A program made the position numbers and the translations under genes. Positions 50,478-63,115 of a stretch of DNA of 64,000 nt are shown piece after piece. Within the stretch, counting starts at the first letter, position 1. Every line of letters begins with the position of its first letter. The stretch comes from Isoetes taiwanensis (Eukaryota > Streptophyta > Lycopodiopsida > Isoetales > Isoetaceae): NCBI GenBank assembly GCA_021234155.1, contig JAJEKV010000021.1, positions 13,019,760 to 13,083,759 of the forward strand. Reading direction: 5' to 3'. The notes under the pieces were generated by a model. That model had not been told where the DNA came from. It did not search any database and saw only the letters and a list, made by a program, of their open reading frames with translations.

Positions 50478-53400
50478 TTACAAGTTACATTCAAAATTAT
50501 AAAACAAGTCATCCAGTGCGTCTTCTGAGAGTAACACACTGGGCTCCTCTATCTCAATCTCTCGTACCTTCTGATTTTTCAAACAAGCATCTCTATGTTT
50601 AAGAATGTCAACAATATATCCCCCAATGGATGCCCCTGGGTACCGAAAGAACTCCTCAAGGGAGGTAGCACTAATCCCATGTATGACTCTTAAGTCTGAA
50701 TAAGCACGGCAACAAAGTAAGATATGAGCCTCATCCTCCACCACACCGTCACTACACAAGTTACAATGTCTAAGATCATGAGCGATGTCTGCCCATCTCC
50801 CTACCTCCACACCAAGATGGTGCGAGCTTAACCGGATTCTCGCAATTGCTTGCCTATGCTTCGTAGATATGGGTTCACTAAGATACTGCGCTGCCTTCAA
50901 TGTGGGATTTATCTGAGTCCGATAGTACTCTTTCTTCACAGCTGGCGTACTCCATGTCTTAGTGAGAACACTCTTCCGAACCCATCCCTCAATATCTTCC
51001 CCGATTCATCCGCAATTCGTGAATATCCATCCCCATTTCACCCGACCATCTACTAATATCCGCGATACCAACCTTTGTCACTACTCTCTCTGCAGCAATT
51101 CTTGGCAAGCTATTCTGGGCATATCATATAAAACCTTATGCGGATAACGAAGGTTTTGCAAAGAGCTTCAGCTTCAAGGGGTATCATCCCGCACTCTCCT
51201 AACATCATATCATATGGCGTTTGCATTTTAGTGCCCAGCCCGTGTGAAAAAATTTCTTTTGTATCTTTTCCACCTTTTTCCACCCATCATTAGCATTAGG
51301 CCTGGCCCCGTGCTTCACAACCATATAGTATAACCGTTTGTACCAATACTTTAAAGAGCATGCGTTTCATTTCAAAGTTCCAAATGTCGGCATTCACACA
51401 CCTTCTGCATTGCATATAGTGCCTTTAAGCCCAAGACTCACTCTATGTTCGACCGCTTTGATTCCAATTCGGACTTTTTGTCTACAATCAAACCCGGATA
51501 CTTATAGCTTTCAACGACCTCAACTTGCTTACCCTTGTAAAATAGCCGCGACATGATCTGTTTTATTCGCTCCAAAAAACAAAATTTTTAGTCTTTTCCA
51601 GATTCACCGCATACTTTTAGCATCACAAAAGCGGCAAGCACATCCAAATGTCTTTGCATCCCCCGTCAGATGCTCCGAGATAGCAACACAATATCATCAA
51701 AGATATAGCAAAAGCATAAGTACATACCCATTCAAGGATGTACCATCCCCTCCATGTGCTCTTATCCACCCCTCCAGCTGATCTATGAACAATCCAAACA
51801 AGGTAGGCGACAAAGGACACCCCTGTTTGACTCCCATATTACTCTCTACTACATCATCACACATTCCAACAAAAGGGAAAGAGAGTTGCACGAGTACTTT
51901 TTTATAAAGAACACTTACCGCATGCCTAAGCCCCATCGGGATGCTCAAATCTACCATCCTATGCCACAGATTTTGCCTATTCACCATGTCAAAGGCCTTG
52001 CTGAAATCCACAAATACAGCATACAAAGGTTTCCTTTTTCCCACCACTGAGTCCATCATAGCACGAAGGGTGACCAAATGGTCAGTTGTAGACTTTTTAG
52101 GTCTAAAGCCCGCTTGGCCTATTGCTCTAGCATTGTGACCCTCTGCCCAGTTGCTTATCTTGCCCTCAAGTATAGAGGCATACAGTTTTGCGTAAAGGCT
52201 GCCAACCATAATGGTACGGTAGTTACCCGGATCAGATGCATCCCCTGACTTGTGCAATGGCACAACCCTATTAACCTGCCAGGCCCTAGGAAACCCATCT
52301 CTCAAAGCCATATTGAACATGTCGACCAGCCTATTTCAGAGGCAGCTTCTCCACCCCCACTTAAGCATTTCGGCCTTAAGGCCACAAGCATCTGCCGCTT
52401 TGCCATTAGCAAGTCTCTTGAGTCCCACCTGAACATCCTCCAGAGTAAAGGTAAGCATATCATCCATCTCACATGTCTCTTCGGCCATCTTATCCTCAAC
52501 TCCATGGACATGGTATAAATTGCGTACATGCTCCATTAGTGCCTCCGCTTGCAACACATTACCCCCATGTTTCAAGGGTTTAAGCCTATTCCAAAATTTC
52601 TTTGGATCAACCAACAGTTCTTCCACCATTCGCCTATATTTACGATGTAAATATGCTTTCTTCTTATTTTTGACCAGCTTGGTATACACTTTCCTTTTCT
52701 GTACTTTTATTTTGCCCCTTGTCGCTGCTCTAAATTTTTTGCCTCTCTTTGTTTACATTCCATGTCAAACCATCCATTACATGGCAGCCCCCTCCGTTGC
52801 CGGTGGGATACAAAACATTCATTCACGATTCAAGCAAAACCCTAGACAACGCCTCACTCATATCCCCTATCGATGTGGGCCATGCAAAAGATGCCATTTT
52901 ACGCTTCGCGATATCTCGCTATATTCATCAGCTTTATCATACTTGAGAGACATCCATTTACCTTTATATGTATCTTCTTCTTTGCCTATGATGCCTTTGT
53001 ACATGAAGTTCAATGAGCAAAGGTACATGATCCGAGCTTTCATTCTCATCTCCAATGCGTAAGCTAATAACATGTTCTGCAAAAGTAGGTTTGGCAATAA
53101 CATAATCCACCACACTAGCATTTTTACAAGTGCGCTTACCAGAGCCTGGGTACCTATCCGTGCCATTGAAGATCACCATCTCAAAACCACTACACATATG
53201 TAAGACATGACGCCCCTGCGGTGTCAGCCATTTCACATTGTCTTCTGATGTTCTGCTCCATCCAATTGTCTTCAGCTCAGTATCATCCAGCATTTCCAAC
53301 CATTCTGCTTCTCCATCTAGGCCCACCAAAGCTGCTTGATGGTTTCCCGTACGCCCATTAAAGTCTCCTAACAATAGCACTTCCCCTGCCAAACCCAAAG

Positions 53401-53758
53401 CTAGTATATCCTGCTCTAAGTGAAAGAATGGGTCATCATTATCCAGATCTCCTTTGTTATACACGGGTGATTCCCTTGGGGGGAAATAACAACCAGCTAC
53501 ATATATCTTGTTGCCCCTACCTGGCAATTCAATCCAAATGTATTGTGCAGTTGCCTTATGTGTCAAAACACACACTGCATGCACAATTTCATTGTGAGCA
53601 TAACATGCAATACCACCTGTACCTTTGAGATTCCAGCCCTTCTTATTCCATACTGAATGCAATAGCGTAAAACCAGAAATATCTGGAAGAGCCTTTTCCT
53701 CATGCTCACACGTTTCCAAAAAGAAAACTATGTCTACATTTGCTAGCAAGTCATCCAT
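50478..53758 (-). pseudogene. LINE copy 3 ORF2: APE endonuclease, reverse transcriptase, C-terminal knuckle
   Basis: The endonuclease (53758-52964, 264 open codons) shows DIVFFLETCEHEEKALPDIS, GTGGIACYAHNEIVHAV, AGCYFPPRESPVYNKGDLD, the catalytic LLLGDFNGRTGNHQAALVG and SSDHVPLLIELH (SDH motif). The reverse transcriptase (52320-51697) shows WQVNRVVPLHKSGDASDPGN, then AGFRPKKSTTDHLVTLRAMM, KPLYAVFVDFSKAFDMVNRQ, SNMGVKQGCPLSPTLFG and LMLLLYL, with the catalytic DD in a shifted frame (DDIVLLS). The C-terminal part (50939-50478) has ARIRLSSHHLGVEVGRWADI and CNLCSDGVVEDEAHILLCC, ending LLSEDALDDLFYNFECNL. Frameshifts between modules make it inactive. Confidence 0.9.
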
Positions 53759-53824
53759 AGCACATATCTTACTACTTTTTAACGTATTTACATTCCAGCA
53801 AACTAACCTGGCGGTCGCTACTTC

Positions 53825-54872
53825 CTATGCATCCTCCACAATCACTTTTCCGCCTCTCCAGTAAGCACGTTGTCCAGCCGCTCTTGCCTCCTTCATCCTC
53901 TTAAGATCTTCTCTTCTCTGCTGAAATTGGGTCTTAGTTAAGTCGTCATTGACCCATATATATTTGCCCTTAAGCAATGTTCGCTTCTGCATAACCCGAG
54001 CCTTCGCTTCCTTGGATGCGCACTTCACCAACACATTCCGTGTTCCTTCTCCCTTCCTTCCAACCCGGTACGCCTCCAAAATATCCACCGCGACTCGCAT
54101 ATTCTCGCGAAGAAATGTTTGAACAGCCATGCTTGTGTCCTCATTCTCCTTTTACGGTAGGCCAGAAATTCTGAAATTATTAGCCTTCGATTCCCTTTCA
54201 TGCATATCAGAGTGCTCCATTTTCTCATTCAAAGCATCAATTGCTCCTTGAAAACCATCATTTGAGCCCCTATTCAAGTCTCGGCTTGATCCATGACACG
54301 CTTTGTCTCGTCACGCTTTGCTAGCTTTGCTTTAGCTCTATATTTTCACTCTTTAAAGAACACAAAGACTCATTCATACCTTGCAAAAGCTTAAGCATTT
54401 GTGCTTGATGGGCTGCCGCCTCCTTCCTTGCCTGCTCTGCTTCCTTCCTGGACTGCTCCATGGATTCTAGTAGCTTCATCATCACCGTAAGCAATTGACC
54501 CATTAGCATCTCTCCTCCCAAGAATCCAGAAGGCGCCATAGCTCGCTGCAAATCAGGCCCAAAGACAGGCCCAAGCCCTCCGGATATGTCAGCCTTTAGC
54601 CCCAAATCAGTTGCCTCTGCTTCCAGAGATTCCGCAGAAGTACCAGAGTCCCCATCCGAGGTGTCATCTGAGATGTCTTCTGTAAGAACTTCCTTGCCCT
54701 GCCTTTTACATTCATTTTTTACCTTCTTGACATTGCCTACCACAGATTTATTTGCCCCCAGGGAGCCGGAATCAGCCTTGGAGCCCACCTCCTTGGAGCT
54801 CTTTTTCCCCTGTATCTTATCTGTCTCCTTTTTAGGATGTCCCATCCTGTACACAGTCCCGGAAAATACCAA
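53825..54872 (-). pseudogene. LINE copy 3 ORF1 (L1-type nucleic-acid chaperone), nearly intact
   Basis: 54872-54321 is a 183-codon frame starting shortly before MGHPKKETDKIQGKKSSKEV. It has a basic N-terminus, an acidic middle and a coiled coil (LLTVMMKLLESMEQSRKEAE, then QARKEAAAHQAQMLKLLQ). After a stop the next frame (about 54230-54150) gives KANNFRISGLP. 54130-53825 then gives AVQTFLRENMRVAVDILEAY, VLVKCASKEAKARVMQK, LLKGKYIWVNDDLTKTQFQQ and YWRGGKVIVEDA, the RRM-like plus C-terminal domain pattern of L1 ORF1p. No CCHC knuckle of the usual plant L1 ORF1 is seen. Confidence 0.7.
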
Positions 54873-55039
54873 TTACAGACTGTCAAACTGATTCAAAAGT
54901 ATTGATGTTATACACCGTTGGAAAGAGCTCGAAATAAGCTTTCCAACGAGTCCAACCCCGTTGCAATCTGACACCGTATGTGAGAGCTATGGCTCTCTGA
55001 AGTTCCACGGCAGAAACCCTAGCGTCCAGCGTCCAGCGT

Positions 55040-55041
<2 letters not shown>

Positions 55042-55077
<36 letters not shown>

Positions 55078-55103
55078 CCCACATGATAGTTTTTTTTGGG
55101 AGA

Positions 55104-55198
<95 letters not shown>
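55042..55198. repeat. (GA)n microsatellite tract in two blocks
   Basis: GA blocks at 55042-55074 and 55107-55198, separated by CTCCCACATGATAG, T8 and GGGAGAGATGA. Three copies of GCGTCCA lie just before (about 55022-55042). With 59793-59924 it brackets the Harbinger element. Confidence 0.95.
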
Positions 55199-55202
<4 letters not shown>

Positions 55203-55636
55203 TTGGCCACATGCTGACCGAGAGATGACGAGAGAGAATACGAAAGAATACGAGAGATGAGAGATGGGGGAGAGATGGGAGAGATGGGTGAGAGTGGGAA
55301 AACCCAACTCTCACCTCGAGAGATGATTCGCCCCTAACAGCCGTTAGGGGCGTTTTCATTGCCCACTAACCAAACAATTAGCCTTAATTTTCGCTGCCTG
55401 AAAAAACTGCCCGAAATGTTTCCCACACAATCAATACCGTGGGCCATTTCCTCTGTTTCTTGATCTTCAAGGTCGCCTAATTCTTGCTCCAAGTATCCAA
55501 TTCCTCGAAGCAATTAGCCGACACGATCCGTATTCATCCGATCACGCGGGCATTTTCATTATGTTTTTGTGCATTCGTTCATTAATTTCTGATCGTCAAT
55601 TTCCTTTTTATGTCGTCCTTATTCCCAATCAATTAA

Positions 55637-56826
55637 TTGATTCAGATGTCTAAGGCCTCTCGACCGCTTTGCCAAGAAAGCAAGCCTTTCGTGCCTCCTC
55701 GGATTGAAAAATGGCACCAAGAAGGACAGGAAAATGACGGGCGGATCTCCATGGATGTGCAATTGGAGATTAATTCGAGCCAATTCCCTCTTCAAGGCAG
55801 TCAAAAGAAAAGAGATCCAAGTGTATTCAAATAAATTCGGGCATCCTCCAATATTGTGAGTGAATCTTTAGAAACCGATTCTCGCTTTGGCTATTGTTGT
55901 GCATGAGCGGGGAAAATTCGAAAGTGATAGACACAAAGAATAGGAAGTCCCCCGTGCAATGGATGGATCACGGTGTCTCCACATTCCTCAATCTCCCGAA
56001 GCGAGATGAAATTGGTAACAGGAGGCACCCTCAACCTCTCCAACACACAAAGTGGAGGGAAATTATGATGAAATTGCAGCCCTTTGTTGGGGGTTTAGTG
56101 GAGCCGAGACAACTAAAGAACAAATGGGATAAGCCGCAAGCTAAATTTAAAGATGAGAAGGAGGCTTGTAGCCATACGTGTTCCGAACCATCAAGTTGGC
56201 AAAGTGGTATGTGAGAATGGAAGAAGTTAAATATGGTGTTACCTCGATAATCCAATACAAAGTGTTTGGTGATGATGGTGAATTTGGCAATGAAGCTTTC
56301 GAGGTCGCAGACTTGCATGCCAATTACTCGTAATCTTTCATGAATGACGGTTTTTGGCTGTTGGAACAGATGCAAACATTTGAAGACCAATTTGCTGATC
56401 CACCCAATTCAAACAATAACACGGGAAATCCAAGCAGTCCAGTGATGCCAGAAATTCCAATCAATAGGACACCCACAGGAAACCAGACAGATTCTTCAAG
56501 TCCTAGATCAGCAGCATGTAATCAGCCTGGAGTTTGTGGAAAACCTACAAGTAGAAAGAAGTCCAGGTTGCAAATAGATGAGGACATTGCAATGGGAATA
56601 TCACAGATGGCAAGCACATTTGGGGACACAGAGGTGAAGAAATTAGATTTTCTGAAAGAAGAAAGTGCAAGAAAAATTGAGTTGGTCGGGGAATTGGAAA
56701 CAATAAGATCTCGCGAAAAAATCGAAAATTGCAGAGTCAATGGCTGCAATGACTCAAAGCATATGTGAAATGACAAAGGAGACCTTGCTCGAAATTGCCA
56801 AACTTGCTGCCAAAAACAAGGAATAA
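55637..56826 (+). pseudogene. Harbinger Myb/SANT-like DNA-binding protein, frameshifted
   Basis: About 55903-56214 encodes MSGENSKVIDTKNRKSPVQW and the trihelix/Myb-like core QHTKWREIMMKL ... LKNKWDKPQAKFKDEKEA (the W-x-W and LKNKW pattern of Myb_DNA-bind_3). 56340-56768 supplies the C-terminal half with a Ser/Pro/Asn-rich linker, a basic KPTSRKKSRLQ stretch and a helical tail. A frameshift near 56720 leads to KIAESMAAMTQSICEMTKET and LLEIAKLAAKNKE with a stop at 56826. In active elements this protein brings the transposase to the transposon ends. At least three frame breaks are present. An earlier frame at 55637-55834 may be its N-terminal exon. Confidence 0.75.
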
Positions 56827-57024
56827 AGGTTCATTTTCAGTTATTTGCTTTTTAGAATTTCTTTTTTGGAACTGTCACAAAATCATCCAGTATTCTTAAA
56901 TATTAAAGAAGTTGTACAACCCTATTATTTTAGCATTAAATATTGTCTTCTAGTCACAGTCATCCAAATTCGTAAAGGCTACTTAAGCTCCCTCCAATTC
57001 TTGCATGCAAGCCCCTTCGACAAT

Positions 57025-57306
57025 ATGGAGAGAGTCGTGAACCGAAAGCGCCAACGCTCTCCTAGCCGAAGCTCCTCTTCTTCGAGTTCCTCTTCTTCGA
57101 GTTCCTATCAAACTCCACCCACCACATCTTCATCTTCCTCCGAGAAGCCCTACTATTCTGACCATGATACCTGGCCTACCTCCAGTGATGAGGTTCTTCC
57201 AGACAGCAGTGGGGATTCTCTGCAGTTTAGTGACCCGCCTGTCAGCTTAGAGAATATTTTTCAGGAAAATCAAGAAGACTCTTCGGACGAAGTGGAGCAA
57301 GCCTGA
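57025..57306 (+). CDS. Small Ser-rich protein inside the Harbinger element, unknown
   Basis: A 93-codon frame starting MERVVNRKRQRSPSRSSS, with a basic N-terminus, two poly-Ser runs and an acidic C-terminal half (SSDEVLPDSSGD, DSSDEVEQA). I do not recognise it. It sits on the plus strand between the Myb-like gene (ends 56826) and the transposase (minus, 3' end about 58125), which is an unusual place for a third gene in this family. Poly-Ser runs coded by TCT/TCG repeats can arise by chance, so it may not be real. The frame is followed by about 800 bp without coding signal. Confidence 0.35.
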   Translation: MERVVNRKRQRSPSRSSSSSSSSSSSSYQTPPTTSSSSSEKPYYSDHDTWPTSSDEVLPDSSGDSLQFSDPPVSLENIFQENQEDSSDEVEQA

Positions 57307-58124
57307 AGTTGAAGTTATGTCTCACAAGGTTATTCATTGCAGCTTCAGTAAGGAGACCATTTCAGTTTTTATTCGAATGGGCATTTCCGTGGATCAGGAG
57401 GTTTTGGAATGAGCAGCAAATTCTCGCAAACAACCGCATGACAGGGGCATATGGAGTGTGTATATTTGAAGCTACAGGAAATGTGGTGCCTCCATCAAAT
57501 TCGTAGTCCAACCTTTCCTTGTGATCTGTGTCCCCTTTCTATGCGAATCTGACTCTCCTTCACTTCTTTTTTTTTGTTATGCATTTTCTTTTTATAAAAT
57601 GCCTTTGTTTCTGTTAAATGGCATGGCTGCCATTCTTTTTTCTCATATGATTGCTCGGAAACTGACAGTTGAAAACAAATGCCAATGTGTATTCATGCAG
57701 ATTTCCTGGTATCATTGGAAGGTGTGCAGACTTGTTTTTAGTATAGTGAAGTCATTTGACTCACTTAGAATGTTTCTGGCAGCTCAAATGCTCAAATATT
57801 TTGAACAGGGCTTTATATGCCCATGTAATCTTTTTTTATGAATATAAACTTCTCTTTTCAAACTTGTTTGTATACAAATGATTTTTCCTGCTCTTGTAAG
57901 TTCTCTAATTGTGAAGTCACAGGACTCACTAATTCTGTAACAGGTTGTTCAGTATTTCTAAGTGAAATGTTTTGAGGCTCTAAATGGAAACTTAGCTCTA
58001 AACTCAATCACTTATTTATCATAATGTAAGAAATGCCTGAAAAATAAGTAAAGATAGCGAGATGGATAAGAATTGACATTTGAATTTAATATTTTTTGTC
58101 TACAAAAAAACAATCACAGGATCA
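57307..58124. other. Non-coding centre of the Harbinger element
   Basis: No gene recognised. AT-rich, between convergent genes, presumably the two 3' UTRs. Confidence 0.5.
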
Positions 58125-59476
58125 CATGTCCATCCAGATTTTCAAATAACACGTGCCTCATTTGATCACCTTGTTTTTAATGACCTATTCATGGCTTCTG
58201 TTTCATAGTAGTAAATTGGTGGAGGATCATCCTCAATTGGCAGCATGTCCCAGCCCTTGTGTTCCATTATACAGAAGTTCCAAAGAACACAACATGCGTG
58301 TATGATCTTGGAAGCTTTGGCAACATGCACAGGCAAGTGTTCAGAATTCTGAATTTTTCCTTAACAATCCCAAATCCATTCTCCACACACACTCTGCCCC
58401 TACAAATCCTTTTGTTGAACTTACCATAAGCACCCTGATTTTGAGGAAAAACTTTAAGGAGAAAGGGCCTGCTAGAATAAAATTTGAGTCACCTAATAGA
58501 AGAGGTGGAATATTTACGAACATCTTGATCAAGAGGGCTGCCCCTTCTTCAGTTTTCTGCCACTAAGAGTCACCACTGGTTCTTGCAAAATTTGTTTGGA
58601 GGCAATTTTGTTATAGATGGAGCTCTTCTTGAACTGGTTTGAATCATGGACTGAACCTGTTCTTGTTACACAAACATTTATAAAAAGTCTGCTATGTGTC
58701 ACAATTCCTTGCATGAGACATGAATGCCTCTTATGTCTGCTGTAATAGTCTTCCCCATTGTCTTTTTTTTTGGGTTTCCTCCATAAAAAAATATGGGATC
58801 CGTCAACTGCACCATATATATTGGGCAACCCCTGTTTGCATCATGGAATTCCTTAATGCAATGAATTAATCTTGCACTGTAGGCATTGCAACAAAGCGTT
58901 TGTAAAGCATTGTCTTGAAGCCAAAACAAGCGTGATTTTCTTGGTATATTTTGCATTGTTGCTTTCCCAACATAAAAATCTCTCGACCGACATGTAAGGG
59001 CATATCCCCGTGTGCAAGAAAATACGTAACCATAGCAACCGCTTTCCGGGATCAACGGGGGCCTTACTTTAATACCGGGCCCGACAAGATAGGGCACAAT
59101 TAAACCTACCAATCTCTCAAATGTGGCTCTCTTCATCCCGTAAAATTGGTGCCACATATCATCTTCAAAGGAAGCTATACAATTCCATGCGTGGTTATCA
59201 ATATTATCCCATTGTGTTTCTCGCCTTTGGAGCAATCCAAAATCTTCTTGGTGGTCTTCTAACCCTCTTTGGAACCCAGAACCATTAACGCCAGCAGATC
59301 TAAAAAAAAACATACCATTGTTGTCTTCTAAAACATCATCATCGAGCAGGGGTCATTGGATCTTCGAGCTCATTGAGTTTCAATAGCTGCAAACAAGTAT
59401 CTCAGTAATGCAAACTGAAAGTGTCAAAGCACGAAAAAGCATGGCAATCATACCAAGAATGACCGGATCCATGGTT
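58125..59476 (-). pseudogene. PIF/Harbinger transposase (DDE_Tnp_4), frameshifted but with full catalytic triad
   Basis: The start is likely MDPVIL at 59476 with a GT donor after the next base, and exon 2 opens at about 59379 (LLKLNELEDP). The body includes HAWNCIASFEDDMWHQFYGM, FERLVGLIVPYL, then PNIYGAVDGSHIFLWRKPKK, YYSRHKRHSCLMQGIVTHSR and RTGSVHDSNQFKKSS, and finally LLGDSNFILAGPF with RGRVCVENGFGIVKEKFRIL. The three catalytic residues are visible: Asp in GAVDGSH, Asp in SVHDSN and Glu in CVENGFG. Frameshifts occur near 59340 (after DPMTP), near 58830 (before LPNIYGAVDG) and between 58529 and 58500. It is therefore inactive, but recently so. Confidence 0.88.
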
Positions 59477-59792
59477 TAGTGGCGGAATCGAAAGAATGGG
59501 GAGGGAAAACTAGAAATGAATTATCCCACATAGCCGAACCAAGAAATATCAGGCTTGAATATCCCACAATTTGGCCCTCGAATTGAACGTTACGATCGAA
59601 TTATCCCACATTTTCTCTCGTCGGCCGGAATTGATGCGTATCGAAAATCCGGCAAACAGCAAAAAATCTGCCAATAACAGAGGTCGTTAAGCCTCGAGAC
59701 AATCGTCTCTCCTCTCCTCCCAAAAAATACGCACATTTCGGGGAGGAACCGCAGGATGTGACGAGAGATGGATTTTTTACGAGCATGTGGCC

Positions 59793-61350
<1,558 letters not shown>

Positions 61351-61356
61351 CCATAA

Positions 61357-61385
61357 CTAGAAACGAGTGCCCGGCGATGCCGGGC
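61357..61385 (-). mobile_element. Helitron-like 3' terminus
   Basis: On the minus strand: hairpin GCCCGGC-ATC-GCCGGGC (61385-61369), 8 bases, then CTAG (61360-61357) followed by T. A GC-rich stem-loop about 10 nt before a CTRR end with insertion next to A/T is the helitron 3' signature. The element would extend to higher coordinates, but I could not find a matching 5' TC end, so only the terminus is annotated. Confidence 0.45.
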
Positions 61386-61857
61386 ATTAATCCTGGATGT
61401 CTAGAATGGGTAGTGGAGTGCAAAGTTTGAAGTGGTTTAGGTATACTGGGCATTATGGTTTCCACTATTCCCACCCATTTATGGCTAGGGTGGAAAATAA
61501 TGGGTAGGTGGGGTGCATATCATTTAGATGGTTTATGGTTTTCCTCATATCCAAAACAATAGTAATTGGGGTGTAATATCTATCCTGCTAGAGATACATC
61601 AATATAGAAGTGTTATTATTCTACTTGGCCTGCCATTATCAAGCATGCATCTATTGTCCATGCTTCCAAAAATTCTCTAAGAATAATAAGACCTGGCGAA
61701 TAAAAACTATTCATTTTAAAAGATGTAAATTTACTTGACACTTAGTCACTATATCATGTCCAAACACATGTCCTAAGCATATTCATTTGGTGCTATGTGA
61801 GATTCTATTCATCCTTTCGTCTATTAGCAATTGCATCTATTTGTTAAGTACGAATCA
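61386..61857. other. Non-coding
   Basis: AT-rich, no gene recognised. It may be helitron interior. Confidence 0.4.
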
Positions 61858-62054
61858 CCTAACCGAGCTATGACATAAGATAATTTTGGTTGTCAATATC
61901 TTCCCAATCTTGAATATTTAAACTTAACCCAGCTATGACATAAAATAATTTTGTTTTGTCAATATCTTCCTAATTCTGAACATTTAAACTTAACCTGGCT
62001 ATGACATAAGATCATTTTAGTTGTCAATATCTTCCCAATTCTGAACATTTAAAT
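61858..62054 (+). repeat. Three tandem copies of a ~66-bp unit
   Basis: The unit begins AACC-(G/C/T)-(A/G)-GCTATGACATAA, continues with TTGTCAATATCTTCC and ends with AACATTTAAA. Copies start near 61860, 61925 and 61991 with about 90% identity by eye. Non-coding. Confidence 0.9.
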
Positions 62055-62145
62055 GCTGATGATCGACCGCCATTGGTTGGACTATTAAGGAAGACCGTTT
62101 TCATAGGTTTAGCATGGTTGAAATTAATAACAATATTAAGCAATA

Positions 62146-62215
62146 GAGAATAGAATAGAATAGATTTTTTATCGTCCACGAGAGGCCAATTGGCCTATGG
62201 GACCCAAACAAAAAG
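62146..62215 (-). mobile_element. LINE 3' end fragment with (ATTCT)n tail
   Basis: On the minus strand: TTTGGGTCCCATAGGCCAAT, then TGGCCTCTCGTGGACGATAA, AAAATCT and (ATTCT)n. The stem is AGGCC/GGCCT where other copies have AGACC/GGTCT. Only the 3' end is recognisable, so it is a short truncated copy. Confidence 0.7.
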
Positions 62216-63115
62216 AGAGCATGGAGTGGTTCTACAATTGATGCATGTACCATTATTTCTTCTACAAAATGTCAGCATCTACCTTATTTCTTATTTTATA
62301 TCAGAGGAAAAATGAGCACTGTATTTCACTCTAATGGTTAGAACAATCAAAATATTTACTTGTTGCATCACTAAGGTGAAGTGGCATCTATATATCTAGC
62401 TACACCATAGCAGAAACTGAAAGAAGCACAGTTACCTAGCTCCATAATAGCAGGAAGAAAACTTGAGATGGTATGTACAAAGGCCATATTAGATTTAGCC
62501 ATAACACAAACATTTACATTTTAAAAAATGCTGCATGTATTCTCTTCTCATAATAATCTAAACAGATATTGAATGTGTCACGATCATAATGAACCTCGGG
62601 CATAATGAATCTAAAATGTCGCAACATTACACATTTGTTTGAGGGATTGAATTGGGTAGATGCCATAGAACATTATATGTTTATGTAAATTTAATTTCAT
62701 GCAAAGTGCTTATTATGGGCATAGTAGTGATGATGTGGAAATTTTATGAAAACCTTCCACTTGTTAACAATGTGTGTCATAGACTTTGAGCCAATGTAAT
62801 GATTTTCTTCCAGTTTAGTTTTGTTGTGTCCAATTGACATTCACTTTAACCTCGCATTCTTAAAGAATGCCACCAAAATGGATGTGATGGAAAATATTTA
62901 CATAAATTAACTTTGCAAGAATGTCTTAAGAACCAATGCTACAAGGATGCTTAATAGAAAGGCACAAATAGGTCCTTGTTGGTATGTTTCTTGCTGCAAT
63001 CTCAATGTTGCTGATTGTATTTAGTAACTGAATTACATGAATAAATGCAACTAAGTTCATGTAAATGCAAATTTGCTACAGATCAAGGTTTGAAATGATG
63101 TAGAATATGACTTTC
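62216..63115. other. Intergenic, no gene seen
   Basis: AT-rich DNA with stops in all frames, between the LINE fragment and the PPR gene; nothing recognised. Confidence 0.5.

Larger units (their letters stand above)
55205..59792. mobile_element. PIF/Harbinger DNA transposon (two convergent genes plus an extra frame)
   Basis: Contains a Myb/SANT-like gene on the plus strand and a DDE transposase on the minus strand, the gene pair that defines PIF/Harbinger elements. An 11-bp inverted repeat, GGCCACATGCT (55205-55215) and AGCATGTGGCC (59782-59792), bounds a 4588-bp interval of the expected size, with GA-rich DNA on both sides. I do not see the 3-bp TWA duplication usual for the family, so these ends are tentative. 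Two hairpins lie just inside the left end: GTGAGAGTGGG...CCCAACTCTCAC, and GCCCCTAAC...GTTAGGGGC (about 55290-55353). Confidence 0.7.

Noticed and set aside
55340-55375. TTA followed by GGGGCGTTTTCATTGCCC as the left Harbinger end
   Set aside because: No inverse copy of it exists on the right side, whereas GGCCACATGCT has a perfect partner.
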